NCBI GenBank assembly: GCA_003695915.1
Contig: RFGF01000015.1
Span: 62,001-126,000 of the forward strand
From: Nitrospirota bacterium
Lineage (GTDB): Bacteria > Nitrospirota > Nitrospiria > Nitrospirales > UBA8639
Reading direction: 5' to 3'
DNA: 64,000 nt
Part shown: positions 9,855 to 17,456 of the stretch, piece by piece
How the letters are laid out: every line of letters starts with the position of its first letter
Position numbering within the stretch: the first letter of the stretch is position 1
The notes under the pieces: generated by a model
What the model was told of the DNA's origin: nothing
Database searches by the model: none
Seen by the model: the letters and a program-made list of their open reading frames with translations, nothing else
Program-made: the position numbers and the translations under genes

Positions 9855-10457
9855 ATGAAAGCAATGCGGGTAATCGCGTTGATGGGCAGCCTTGCTCGGG
9901 TCATCGGCATTGTCGCAAGCCTTTGCATTTTGACAGGCTGTTCCTCTTCAAATTCTTCCAAGACCGTCGATTATGTATTGTGTTGGCTACGGCCTTCGTG
10001 CCTACCCTCTTCGATACCGCCTGAAGCGCCGGTCCATCGAGCACAGGATTCGGAGCCCGTCAAGACCTTGGGTCGACCACAGTCCGTCCGAGAACACACG
10101 GCCGAAGATTCGTCACTCGCGCATCCTCCTCTACGGATTCGTGAGGCCGGTCAGCGGCTCGCCGGAGACTGCCATGCCATGGCCTGGGCAGAGATCGAGC
10201 CGAACCAGGAGACGCTGACGATTCGGTATCAAGAACCGACGACTCAACATGATGGGAGCCCGTTACGGGACCTTGCGAAAACCAGCATTTACAAAGATGT
10301 CGGCGCCGGATTTGTAAAAATCATAGATGTGCCAGCGAGCAATCCGGCTGGTGGAGGCATCGTCGAGGAAACGATTCCTCTCGATGCCCACATGAAACAG
10401 ATGCGACGATTCAAAATTTGCGTAACCGCCACTGATCGTCATGGATTAGAAAACTAA
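9855..10457 (+). CDS. Putative lipoprotein with fibronectin type III-like C-terminal domain
   Basis: I do not recognise a named family. From the ATG at 9855 the product has about 200 residues, with a signal peptide ending in the lipobox LTGC (Cys at about residue 28), so it is probably lipid-anchored. Residues 30-115 are proline-rich and low in pattern. Residues ~115-200 (ETLTIRYQEP...DLAKTSIYKDVGAGF...RRFKICVTATDRHGLEN) look like a fibronectin III strand pattern. The reading frame is open upstream to 9594, but that part has no protein-like character. The unusual middle composition could hide compensating frameshifts. Confidence 0.55.
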   Translation: MKAMRVIALMGSLARVIGIVASLCILTGCSSSNSSKTVDYVLCWLRPSCLPSSIPPEAPVHRAQDSEPVKTLGRPQSVREHTAEDSSLAHPPLRIREAGQRLAGDCHAMAWAEIEPNQETLTIRYQEPTTQHDGSPLRDLAKTSIYKDVGAGFVKIIDVPASNPAGGGIVEETIPLDAHMKQMRRFKICVTATDRHGLEN

Positions 10458-10777
10458 ATGCTCGCCTGGGTCATGCTCGACATTCAGATACCGTACATCC
10501 GACAACTATGCACGCCTTGTCGCGTCGTGGCGTCGCTCATTCCCCTGAGACAAGCGTTACCGTAAGCATGCATGCCCAGAGCAATCCTGCAACACCATTT
10601 TTGAAAACTCTGTGCGAAGGTGTGAGAGCCGTCATCTCTCTGTGCTCTTCATCGGGGTCCCTTCTCTGTTCGATTTTCTGCAGAGTCGTGTTTCGCTGTC
10701 CCGTTTGTTGAATATTTTTTCACTAGGCAAGCAGAAAAACGTAACAGATCTTCATCGTCGAGGACATCCATGCAGCG

Positions 10778-10806
10778 TTGTCGGTTAAGACCCCTTCGAC
10801 TATAAT
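10778..10806 (+). promoter_or_regulatory. Sigma70-type promoter for the DUF3386 gene
   Basis: A TTGTCG at 10778-10783 and a perfect TATAAT at 10801-10806 are separated by 17 bases. Transcription would start near 10813, leaving a leader of about 40 bases with a strong ribosome-binding site (AAGGAGGT) before the ATG at 10853. This also argues against starting the gene at the upstream GTG/ATG codons, which lie inside or upstream of the promoter. Confidence 0.65.
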
Positions 10807-10852
10807 GACCGCAAGGCTTATTGGACTCGTTCATTTCAAGGAGGTCGGTCGT

Positions 10853-11527
10853 ATGGAAATCTACACACGTCAGGAAACCGGAACCACTGTGCGCGACGAT
10901 CCCAAAGCGCGGGAATTATTGCGCCGGGCCTTCGAGAAAACCGCTCGATGGCAGCCGGATTTCAAGGGATTTCAGGCCAATCTGACGATCAATGACAACG
11001 GGAACACCTATACAGGGACAGTGACCGTGAAAGGCCCGAGGGACATCTCGGTCAACGTACCGGATGAGCACCTTCGACAATGGGCACAGAATCAAATTGG
11101 CATGATCGCGATTCACCGTGGTCCTCGAAGCTTTGAGGAATCCGACGGCAAGTATGCCTTGACGGTCGAAGAAGACATCGCGCATCCCTTAGGCGTGCGG
11201 CTCAACATTCACGGAGATGGCATGGAATCGTGGTACCGCATCAAAGATGATCGGATCACGCAAATCAATCGAAAAATGCCTCATATCGCGTTTACGATCA
11301 ACGTCGAAGAGAGCACGGTCACCCCGGAGCACAAATATCTGACTACACGGTATACGGTGTACTATTTTTCGCCTCGAGACGGCTCTTTGACCAATGTCGA
11401 AAGTTTTTCCGACACGCATACGCGAGTGCAGGCATCGGACCTTCCTGCCACTCGGCGCATCATTTCGTATGAACGTGCTGAAATCGTCACACGCCTGTTG
11501 ACGTTTTCCAATCATGTCCTGTTGTAA
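10853..11527 (+). CDS. DUF3386 domain-containing protein
   Basis: Soluble 224-residue protein that matches my recollection of the DUF3386 family: ARELLRRAFEKTARWQPDFKGFQANLTIND near the N-terminus, then GTVTVKGPRDISVNV and a beta-rich remainder ending FSNHVLL. No signal peptide is seen. The family is known mainly from cyanobacteria and Nitrospira and has no assigned function. The start is fixed by AAGGAGGT at 10838-10845, eight bases before the ATG, and by the promoter just upstream. The DUF5069 gene follows on the same strand after 48 bases. Confidence 0.8.
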   Translation: MEIYTRQETGTTVRDDPKARELLRRAFEKTARWQPDFKGFQANLTINDNGNTYTGTVTVKGPRDISVNVPDEHLRQWAQNQIGMIAIHRGPRSFEESDGKYALTVEEDIAHPLGVRLNIHGDGMESWYRIKDDRITQINRKMPHIAFTINVEESTVTPEHKYLTTRYTVYYFSPRDGSLTNVESFSDTHTRVQASDLPATRRIISYERAEIVTRLLTFSNHVLL

Positions 11528-11575
11528 TGGCCGTGGAGGAAGGGCGCGCCTCATCGCGTGTTCGGGGGGAACGAG

Positions 11576-12028
11576 ATGGATCTGCGGGTGGACTACCCTC
11601 GCAGCATGAGAGACCGACTCGGTGGCTATGTCCATTTGGCGCGCATGATCGACAAATGTCGAGCCAAATTGGCAGGCACATTGGGCGAATATCGTTACCC
11701 GTGTCCGCTGGATCAGCGACTGCTCGAGTTTCTCGGTGTGTCTGCGGAACAGTTTCTCCACGCTGTCGACGGTCGTTCGGACGACGATATGGTGACTTGG
11801 CTCGCGCATCATGCCAAACCCCATACACCAGAGGAAATCGAATCGTGGAACGACATGATGCTCCATCTGGGACCAGATTCCGACGAAAAATGGGCGTTTT
11901 TTCGCCAGGTCCGTGATTCCATCGATCCGACACGCACCGATATCACGACATGGGCTGATTTGCTCGATTTAGAAGAGCACCGACCCGTCCCTCTCCGTAT
12001 GCTCACCGACTCGTCCTCCCATACATGA
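11576..12028 (+). CDS. DUF5069 domain-containing protein
   Basis: Small soluble protein of 150 residues. It opens DLRVDYPRSMRDRLGGYVHLARMIDKCRAKLAGTLGEYRYPCPLDQRLLEFLGV, which is the DUF5069 signature; function unknown. The C-terminal half carries many acidic residues and WNDMM...FFRQVRDSIDP. A purine-rich GGGGGAACGAG precedes the ATG at 11576; an in-frame ATG lies six codons upstream. It is probably cotranscribed with the preceding DUF3386 gene. Confidence 0.85.
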   Translation: MDLRVDYPRSMRDRLGGYVHLARMIDKCRAKLAGTLGEYRYPCPLDQRLLEFLGVSAEQFLHAVDGRSDDDMVTWLAHHAKPHTPEEIESWNDMMLHLGPDSDEKWAFFRQVRDSIDPTRTDITTWADLLDLEEHRPVPLRMLTDSSSHT

Positions 12029-12127
12029 TGTTCGTGGTCATGCGAAGCCACCGAGGATCCACCGTATCGATCGATCCCTCTGACCGTCAATGCATACTCT
12101 TCGTTGCTGCCGTCCCGGCGAGCCTCG

Positions 12128-13279
12128 CTACTGGCCCCCTACCGGCAAGGTTAACGTGGGCGCGGGATGAATCACTTGGCCAGCCTGCAATCTGAATAAT
12201 TGTTGCAGGAGGAGAAAACTGGACTTGGATTGGAGATCATCGTCTGCAATATAAAACCAGGCGCCTCGATAAGGAACAGCCAAAAAGGCATTAACAGGAC
12301 GTTCGCGACTCGATCGGACTCTGAACATCATTCCTCCCGGTGTTTCCCCCCAATCGAAGAGACGACCATCCGCTGTTTTCGTCAGAGTCACCAGTCCCGC
12401 CATGCGATGCTCTTCGGGAATCTCGATATTTTGGGACAGATAAAACAAGACGCTGGAAATCGACCGCACACGCACATCCCATTGCTGATTTTTGGGTTCG
12501 AGAATATTCGTGTTGATTTCGAACCGATAGATCGTTTGTTCCTCGGTGATCCCCAAAAGGGTACGAAGCTCCTCAAGGATTTCCGGGTGTGAAGGATCGG
12601 GGGTGATCTGAACGATCAAATGCTGCGTGGCCGGATCCAATCCCATGAGAATGCGATCCTCGAGTTGCAAGTGGCGTAGAAGCGCCAACAGGCGCTTGAA
12701 CCGTCGATAGGGGGGGACATAGTCGGGGGTCGGGCCAGAAGCTCCCGGGGCATTCGCAAGATCGTTGAGTCGCTCGATGCACAGACCGAACACCCGCTCG
12801 ATACTCCATCCCGACTGAGTCATTGCCAACAGGGCATCGATCGAAATGGGCGAAAAGATCCGCTGTAAAAGGTCCTTTCCCTGAAGGGGCGCATAGGAGA
12901 TCGTCGGACGTTGTGAATAGGTCACACCAAGGTTGGGTTTCAAAAAATCGCTTCCCGCGCCCAAATCAATATCCGCACCCACCCCAACAGTGGTATCCAA
13001 CGAGAGCGAAGCCGTGACAGACCCGACTTCGAGGAAATACGGAATATCTCGATAGCGGAGCCTGACCAGATTCAGCAACATCTGTTGTCCCAGGGAATTG
13101 ACGATGGCCTGATTGTAAGCAGGATGCATGGTTTCCAATGCTCTTGGTCCAAAGGTAGACTGACATCCTGCTATGAGCACGCTGAGGAGGCACGCGACGA
13201 CAGGCGCGTGCGAGAGGACTGGTAGATTGACGTACTCCCCACGCCTAAAGGCGGGGGATTCTCGATAACGAGACGGCAT
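12128..13279 (-). pseudogene. Outer-membrane-type lipoprotein gene, 3' part, interrupted by an IS200/IS605 element
   Basis: The frame encodes a 383-residue protein with a lipobox (LIAGCQST), then a ~340-residue conserved-looking body (MLLNLVRLRYRDIPYFLEVGSVTASL, RFEINTNILEPKN) of a family I cannot name. The native gene part ends at 13226; the first 18 codons (13279 down to 13227) come from the right end of the inserted element. Removing 13227-14946 joins this part in frame to the ATG at 14990 and restores a normal signal peptide (MSPFFPTRGKRLLF-TLPVLSHAP...), giving 380 residues. The present hybrid frame could still be translated from an ATG inside tnpB with its signal peptide intact, so inactivation is not certain. 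Confidence 0.85.
13237..13256 (-). repeat. Right-end hairpin of the IS200/IS605 element
   Basis: On the minus strand CCCCGCC-TTTA-GGCGTGGGG forms a stem with one unpaired T, ending 10 bases from the TCAA right cleavage site. Such imperfect subterminal hairpins are the TnpA binding sites in this family. The segment lies just downstream of the tnpB stop, where the 3' end of the omega RNA would also be made. Confidence 0.85.
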
Positions 13280-14456
13280 GATCAGCTCCGACCAGTTTCG
13301 AGCTACACCGGAGATGCGGTGTCCACCGTATTCCGATGGGGGACGCCATCGCCCCGATTACGTGGCTCGAACGGACGCCACGATACTTGTGCAGGATGTT
13401 CACTTGCCCCACAACGTCCCGGTGCGCCTTGAACCCGCAGGACGCACAGGAATAGTTCCTGCCCTTCGGGTTGTTGTGCTGGCCACAACGCGGACAATCC
13501 TTGCCGCTATAGGCTTCGTCCTGGAAATCCGACTCCTGCCAGCCGAGACGAAGGCCCTTGTACACCAAATAGGACCGAATGCGTCCGAGCGGAGCTTGGT
13601 GCATTCGCTGGTTCTGCCCCCGGCCCTTGTCATAGCCGACCCGAACATCGCGCAGATCGCCGAAGACGAGCTTTCGGACTCCTGCCTCATGCAGAGCCTT
13701 GATCCCCGCCGTCGTCAGCTTGTGCTCGATATCCCGAATCTGGTTGTCCAGCTTCTTCAGCTGGCGTCTCTTCGACGTGATCAGTTTTTCACGGCGCTTC
13801 CCTCCTTTCTGTTTCCGGTCGATCTTGGCCGACAACTTCGCCTTGAGACGCTCACGGTATCGGCGCTTGGATCTGAGAAGTCGTCCGTTCAGGATGACAT
13901 GGACGTCGTCCGTCCCCATGACGGCGGAGTGGACTTCCCCGAGATCGACAGACGCAACGAAGCCTTGAGACGTTTCGCGCGGCTCGGTCTTATAGCTTGC
14001 CCGGAGTTCGTACTGCTTGCCGTCCCAGCCGAGCTCAACTTGGACCGGCTTGGCGGAGAGCCAGTCGTCGATGATGACCGGAGCTGTGCCTCTGGTGTTC
14101 GGGAGCACAAGCCTCCCCTCGCGCACCTTGATCGCTTGATCCTTCCAGATGATCTTGGAGAACTTCTTGCGTTTTCTGGGAGGTCTCAGATCTGGATTGC
14201 GTGTCCTCGCTCGTCGCCATGTTCTGAGCGCCTCGAAGAAACATTGGATCGACTTCTGGGCGGACTGAGAATGCAGTAGAGTGGGCTGCCCATTTGCGAG
14301 GAGACGCTGGAGCGTGCCTTCGGACAACCAGATTCCCTTGCGACGAACGATACGCCAGAACCAGACTTTTGCCATGGTATAGACTCGACCAGACTCCAAG
14401 GCGAACAGATCGAGCGTTTCGGACCGGCCGAGCTTGCGTTTGCGAACGAGGTACAT
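13245..14456 (-). CDS. tnpB: RNA-guided endonuclease TnpB (IS200/IS605 family accessory protein)
   Basis: A 403-residue TnpB, the transposon-encoded ancestor of Cas12. RuvC-I Asp is D171 in VASVDLGEVHSA. The zinc finger is C321, C324, C337 and C340 (CPRCG...CASCG), followed by the RuvC-III Asp, D347, in AHRDVVGQVNIL. At RuvC-II the usual Glu-Asp-Leu reads Gly-Asp-Leu (G266, D267), a variant that recurs in one TnpB subgroup. Known TnpBs cut DNA next to a transposon-associated motif equal to the left-end target, here TTTAC/TTAC, guided by an RNA ending in the right flank. It starts 3 bases after tnpA and is intact. Activity with the altered RuvC-II motif is uncertain. Confidence 0.93.
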   Translation of the reverse strand: MYLVRKRKLGRSETLDLFALESGRVYTMAKVWFWRIVRRKGIWLSEGTLQRLLANGQPTLLHSQSAQKSIQCFFEALRTWRRARTRNPDLRPPRKRKKFSKIIWKDQAIKVREGRLVLPNTRGTAPVIIDDWLSAKPVQVELGWDGKQYELRASYKTEPRETSQGFVASVDLGEVHSAVMGTDDVHVILNGRLLRSKRRYRERLKAKLSAKIDRKQKGGKRREKLITSKRRQLKKLDNQIRDIEHKLTTAGIKALHEAGVRKLVFGDLRDVRVGYDKGRGQNQRMHQAPLGRIRSYLVYKGLRLGWQESDFQDEAYSGKDCPRCGQHNNPKGRNYSCASCGFKAHRDVVGQVNILHKYRGVRSSHVIGAMASPIGIRWTPHLRCSSKLVGADHAVSLSRIPRL

Positions 14457-14459
14457 AGC

Positions 14460-14855
14460 CTAGACGTTCTTCTGATTCGCGATGTACTGCTTCACGGTTT
14501 CGAGGCTGACGCTTCCGATGGTCGCCACGAAGTCGCTGTTCGTCCAGAGAGTCGGAAGACGGGACTTGAGCCAGGTGCACTTCCTCCGAAGGTCGTGGCT
14601 GGAGCGGCCCTTCATCCTCTTGACGACCCGATGGATTCCGAACTGCGGATCGCATGCGACGAGCACCTGAACGTGGTCCGGCATGACCTCCATCTTGATA
14701 ATCTTCGAGTGCGTGTCCGGCGCAACCGTCTTGAGAATCGTCTTGTGTGGCTCATCTACAGGCGGGTTGAGAACGGATCGCCGGTATTTCGGACACCAGA
14801 CGACGTGGTATCGGCACAGGTGCACCACATTCTGGTTGTTGTTATACCCTTCCAT
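14460..14855 (-). CDS. tnpA: IS200/IS605 Y1 transposase TnpA with HUQ motif
   Basis: A 131-residue single-strand DNA transposase. Recognisable are HVVWCPKYRRSVL, VMPDHVQVLVACDPQFGIHRVVKRMKG, LPTLWTNSDFVATIG and the catalytic tyrosine in VKQYIANQKNV. The family metal-binding motif is His-hydrophobic-His (usually DHVHLLV); here the second His is Gln (codon CAG), so it reads HVQ. Circovirus and nanovirus Rep proteins use an HUQ motif, so activity is possible, but the change could also mark an inactive copy that needs help from another element. The gene begins 91 bases inside the left end and is followed directly by tnpB. Confidence 0.93.
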   Translation of the reverse strand: MEGYNNNQNVVHLCRYHVVWCPKYRRSVLNPPVDEPHKTILKTVAPDTHSKIIKMEVMPDHVQVLVACDPQFGIHRVVKRMKGRSSHDLRRKCTWLKSRLPTLWTNSDFVATIGSVSLETVKQYIANQKNV

Positions 14856-14906
14856 TAGGGATACTCAATATACTGTATAGCTAGAATACTCAAGGCCGCG
14901 CTTCAT

Positions 14907-14927
14907 CCCCATGCCTGAAGGCAGGGG
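14907..14927 (-). repeat. Left-end hairpin of the IS200/IS605 element
   Basis: On the minus strand CCCCTGCC-TTCA-GGCATGGGG forms an imperfect stem with one unpaired base, 19 bases inside the left end. Its sequence is nearly the same as the right-end hairpin, as expected for TnpA recognition of both ends. Confidence 0.85.
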
Positions 14928-14946
14928 CTTTCGCGCGGAGGAGTTT

Positions 14947-14990
14947 GTAAAGAGGAGCCGCTTCCCCCGTGTAGGGAAAAAGGGACTCAT
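14947..14990 (-). pseudogene. 5' fragment of the interrupted lipoprotein gene
   Basis: The ATG at 14990 opens MSPFFPTRGKRLLF and the next two bases (AC) join to the T at 13226 to complete a Thr codon; the frame then continues LPVLSHAP and on to the lipobox LIAGC. The positively charged RGKR ahead of a hydrophobic stretch is a textbook lipoprotein signal. The fragment ends in TTAC, the insertion target. No clear ribosome-binding site is visible before the ATG. Confidence 0.82.
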
Positions 14991-15039
14991 ATTCAGGAAA
15001 CATCGAGGGGAGGGAACAAATGACAGGGAGGCAATGCCG

Positions 15040-15720
15040 TTATGATGGTTGTCGGGGTTCCAGCTCAATAATGCCTTTTCGAATGGCCAAGATCGCCGCT
15101 TGGGTTCGATCATAGACATGAAGCTTATGGAAAATATTGCGTACATGGTTTTTTACCGTTTTTTCGCTGAGATCCAACACATTGGCAATTTCCTTATTCG
15201 TTTTTCCGTCTGCCACAAGTCGCAGGACAGTGATTTCGCGTTCCGTCAGATCGTGTTCCAACATGGCGCGCTTTTTGCCCTTGCCTTCGGCCAACAGGGA
15301 AAACTCCGCGAGGATTTTGCTGGCAACGGACGGGTGAATCAGCGATTCACCTCGCGACACAGCTCGAATCGCTGCGACGATTTGAGCCGAATCGCTATCT
15401 TTCAACAAATATCCGGTAGCTCCAGCCCGCACTAGGTCGAAAATGTACTGCTGTTCTTCGTACATAGTCAGTGCAATGACCCCGATATGCGGAAATTCTC
15501 GCTTGATGATGCGCGTGGCTTCGATGCCCGTCATACCCGGCATACTGACATCCATGAGAATGACGTCCGGCATCAGACTGCGCGCTTTTTCAACCGCCTC
15601 GCCGCCGGTCTGAGCTTCGCCGACGACCTGAATATCGTCCTTGGTTTCGAGAATGGCCGAGAGGCCTTCCCGAACGACCCGATGATCATCGACAATGAGG
15701 ACTTTCGTTCGTTTCGCCAT
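15040..15720 (-). CDS. NarL/FixJ-type response regulator
   Basis: Two-component transcription regulator of 226 residues. The receiver domain (residues 5-120) has the acidic pair in LIVDDHR, the phospho-acceptor Asp in DVILMDVSMPGMTG, and the conserved Lys in YLLKDSD. A LuxR-type helix-turn-helix follows at about residues 155-215 (LTEREITVLRLVADGKTNKEIANVLDLSEKTVKNHVRNIFHKL). The gene overlaps the 3' end of the histidine kinase gene by 35 bases, so the two form a cognate, translationally coupled pair. Targets are unknown. Confidence 0.95.
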   Translation of the reverse strand: MAKRTKVLIVDDHRVVREGLSAILETKDDIQVVGEAQTGGEAVEKARSLMPDVILMDVSMPGMTGIEATRIIKREFPHIGVIALTMYEEQQYIFDLVRAGATGYLLKDSDSAQIVAAIRAVSRGESLIHPSVASKILAEFSLLAEGKGKKRAMLEHDLTEREITVLRLVADGKTNKEIANVLDLSEKTVKNHVRNIFHKLHVYDRTQAAILAIRKGIIELEPRQPS

Positions 15721-16900
15721 ACGTTACAAGCTCGAGTTCCGTCGGGACCCGAATCGTCACACGCGTCCCATGGCCGCGTTTGGAATCCCAGACGACTTCC
15801 CCGCCCAACATGCGCGCACGTTCCATCATACCACGGAGACCGAAATGATCCCACTTTTCCGGATCTCGGAAGACGGCTCGCACATTAAACCCTTGGCCAT
15901 TGTCCGTAATGGTCACCACAATGTCTCGTCGCCGCATGTGCAATTTGACAGCGACGCGCGTCGCTCGTGCATGCTGGCTGACATTGCTCAAGGCTTCCTG
16001 CACCATGCGAAAAAGAAACACTTTCGTTTTCGATCCGATCCGTGACTCATCACAGACGGCCCGAAATTCCGTTCGAATGCGATGATGTTGCTCATAGGAC
16101 TTTAAATAATTCGACAGCGCGGGAACGAGTTCGAGATTTTCGTAATGGCCGGGGCGAAGGTTATAAATCACCTGCCGCGCCTCTTGAATGGCATGTTTCA
16201 ATTGTTTTCGCGTTTGATTCAACATCCCCTGACACTGGGAGGGATCATATTGCGCCAATTCGCGACATCGATCGAGCTTAAAATTCACGCCGACGAGCGT
16301 TTGCACCAAGCCATCATGGATTTCACAGGCAATCCGGGTCCGCTCATCGTTCACGGCGCTCTCTGCTTCTTCCTTCACATACAGACGGAACAAAGACTGA
16401 TATCGATTGAGGGTGCGCTCGATCTCAGCGGTCGCACGAATACGCGCTTCGATCAATTGCCACATGAATTTGGCGCTGGCTCCACCCACGATCGCCACCT
16501 GCGGAGCCCGTACTTGAGTCAGCGCACGTTCGACATCAGGATTGCCTGTGACGTCGATCACCAAATCAACGTTCTTTCGTCTCAGGAGCGTACGATAATC
16601 TCGCGTCACGGGAATTTTCAGTTGACGAGCCAACCGAATACCGCGCGTCTGGCTCCGAATCTCTGCAAGGCCCACAATTTTGACCAAGGGATCTTTGGCA
16701 AAAATTTCCATGAGGGCGGTTCCGCCTTTGCCACCGCCGATAATGGCCACACGGGTCACGCCATTACGAGAATGAAGCTGGGATTGCGTCGATGGCATAG
16801 AAGCCAGAGACGTCATGGCACTCTCGACACACGTCCTGCTCTTTTCATACCGCTCGATGTGGCCTTCGAGCAAATGGATGTTTTCCTCATCGAGGCCCAT
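15686..16900 (-). CDS. HisKA_3-type histidine kinase with N-terminal Rossmann nucleotide-binding domain
   Basis: A 404-residue soluble sensor kinase. Residues ~49-150 form a Rossmann-like domain: VTRVAIIGGGKGGTALMEIF with a GxGxxG-type loop, then VKIVGLAEI, a Lys-Ile-Pro strand, VDLVIDVTGNPDVERAL and APQVAIVGGASAKFMW, as in NAD(P)-dependent dehydrogenases. A helical linker (~150-185) leads to the dimerisation/phospho-acceptor motif RIACEIHDGLVQTLVG (H195) and an HATPase domain (FRMVQEALSNVSQHA, ITDNGQGFNV, HFGLRGMMERARMLGG). No transmembrane segment or PAS/GAF domain is visible. A cytoplasmic nucleotide or redox signal is the natural inference. The response regulator gene overlaps its end; nrdR, glyA and rplI precede it. 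Confidence 0.9.
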   Translation of the reverse strand: MGLDEENIHLLEGHIERYEKSRTCVESAMTSLASMPSTQSQLHSRNGVTRVAIIGGGKGGTALMEIFAKDPLVKIVGLAEIRSQTRGIRLARQLKIPVTRDYRTLLRRKNVDLVIDVTGNPDVERALTQVRAPQVAIVGGASAKFMWQLIEARIRATAEIERTLNRYQSLFRLYVKEEAESAVNDERTRIACEIHDGLVQTLVGVNFKLDRCRELAQYDPSQCQGMLNQTRKQLKHAIQEARQVIYNLRPGHYENLELVPALSNYLKSYEQHHRIRTEFRAVCDESRIGSKTKVFLFRMVQEALSNVSQHARATRVAVKLHMRRRDIVVTITDNGQGFNVRAVFRDPEKWDHFGLRGMMERARMLGGEVVWDSKRGHGTRVTIRVPTELELVTYGETNESPHCR

Positions 16901-16950
16901 TTGGGTAAACGCCGTCGATGCCCGCTGTTCCGGATGTGATGGACGTGCCG

Positions 16951-17427
16951 CTATGAATGCTGGCTGCTTTCATGTTTTTCTTGGGTCAAGGCTTTGATCG
17001 TATCCATAAATTGATCGATATCCTTGAATTCGCGATACACAGAGGCAAAACGCACGTAGGCGACCGGATCCAATTCCCGAAGCTCTCTCATGACTTCTTC
17101 ACCCACATCGCGACTCGAGATTTCTGTCTCTCCGCGATCTTGCAAGCGCTTCTCGATCCGGTCAACGGCTGCATTGAGTGCGCTGATGCTGACTGGGCGT
17201 TTTTCGCAGGCTTTTTTTAGGCCGGCCAAGATTTTCGCGCGATCGAAGGGCTCGCGGCGGTTATCTTTTTTGACCACCATGGGAAGGCTTTCTTCGATCC
17301 GTTCGTAGGTCGTATATCGGCGATGGCAGGACAAACACTCACGACGACGGCGAATCACCTCACCTTCCCGAGCGATGCGAGAATCGATGACTTTGTCTTC
17401 GTGTTGGTTGCAAAATGGGCACTTCAC
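16951..17427 (-). CDS. nrdR: Transcriptional repressor NrdR
   Basis: Zinc-finger/ATP-cone repressor of ribonucleotide reductase genes. The 158 residues begin VKCPFCNQHEDKVIDSR and pair with CLSCHRRYTTYERIE to form the four-Cys zinc ribbon; the ATP-cone follows (VVKKDNRREPFDRAKILAGLKKACEKRPVS) and the end is AYVRFASVYREFKDIDQFMD. The start is a GTG at 17427, which gives the invariant N-terminus; the frame is open further upstream but that stretch is unrelated to the family. It lies between glyA and the histidine kinase gene, an arrangement often seen for glyA-nrdR. Confidence 0.95.
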   Translation of the reverse strand: MKCPFCNQHEDKVIDSRIAREGEVIRRRRECLSCHRRYTTYERIEESLPMVVKKDNRREPFDRAKILAGLKKACEKRPVSISALNAAVDRIEKRLQDRGETEISSRDVGEEVMRELRELDPVAYVRFASVYREFKDIDQFMDTIKALTQEKHESSQHS

Positions 17428-17456
17428 CCAGCAGGGATCCCGTTGACGCTGAGATA

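Larger units (their letters stand above)
13227..14946 (-). mobile_element. IS200/IS605-family insertion sequence (tnpA + tnpB), exact ends
   Basis: A 1720-bp element transcribed on the minus strand, with tnpA then tnpB and subterminal hairpins near both ends instead of inverted repeats. The left end follows TTAC (14950-14947 on the minus strand) and the right end finishes in TCAA (13230-13227), the same cleavage tetranucleotides known for IS608. The boundaries are confirmed because excising exactly this segment restores an uninterrupted lipoprotein reading frame of 381 codons. Neither transposase gene has a stop or frameshift, so the element looks recent, although TnpA has a changed active-site motif. 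Confidence 0.92.

Noticed and set aside
10508-10711. Small open frame before the DUF3386 promoter
   Set aside because: No ribosome-binding site, no motif, Ser/Cys-rich random composition.
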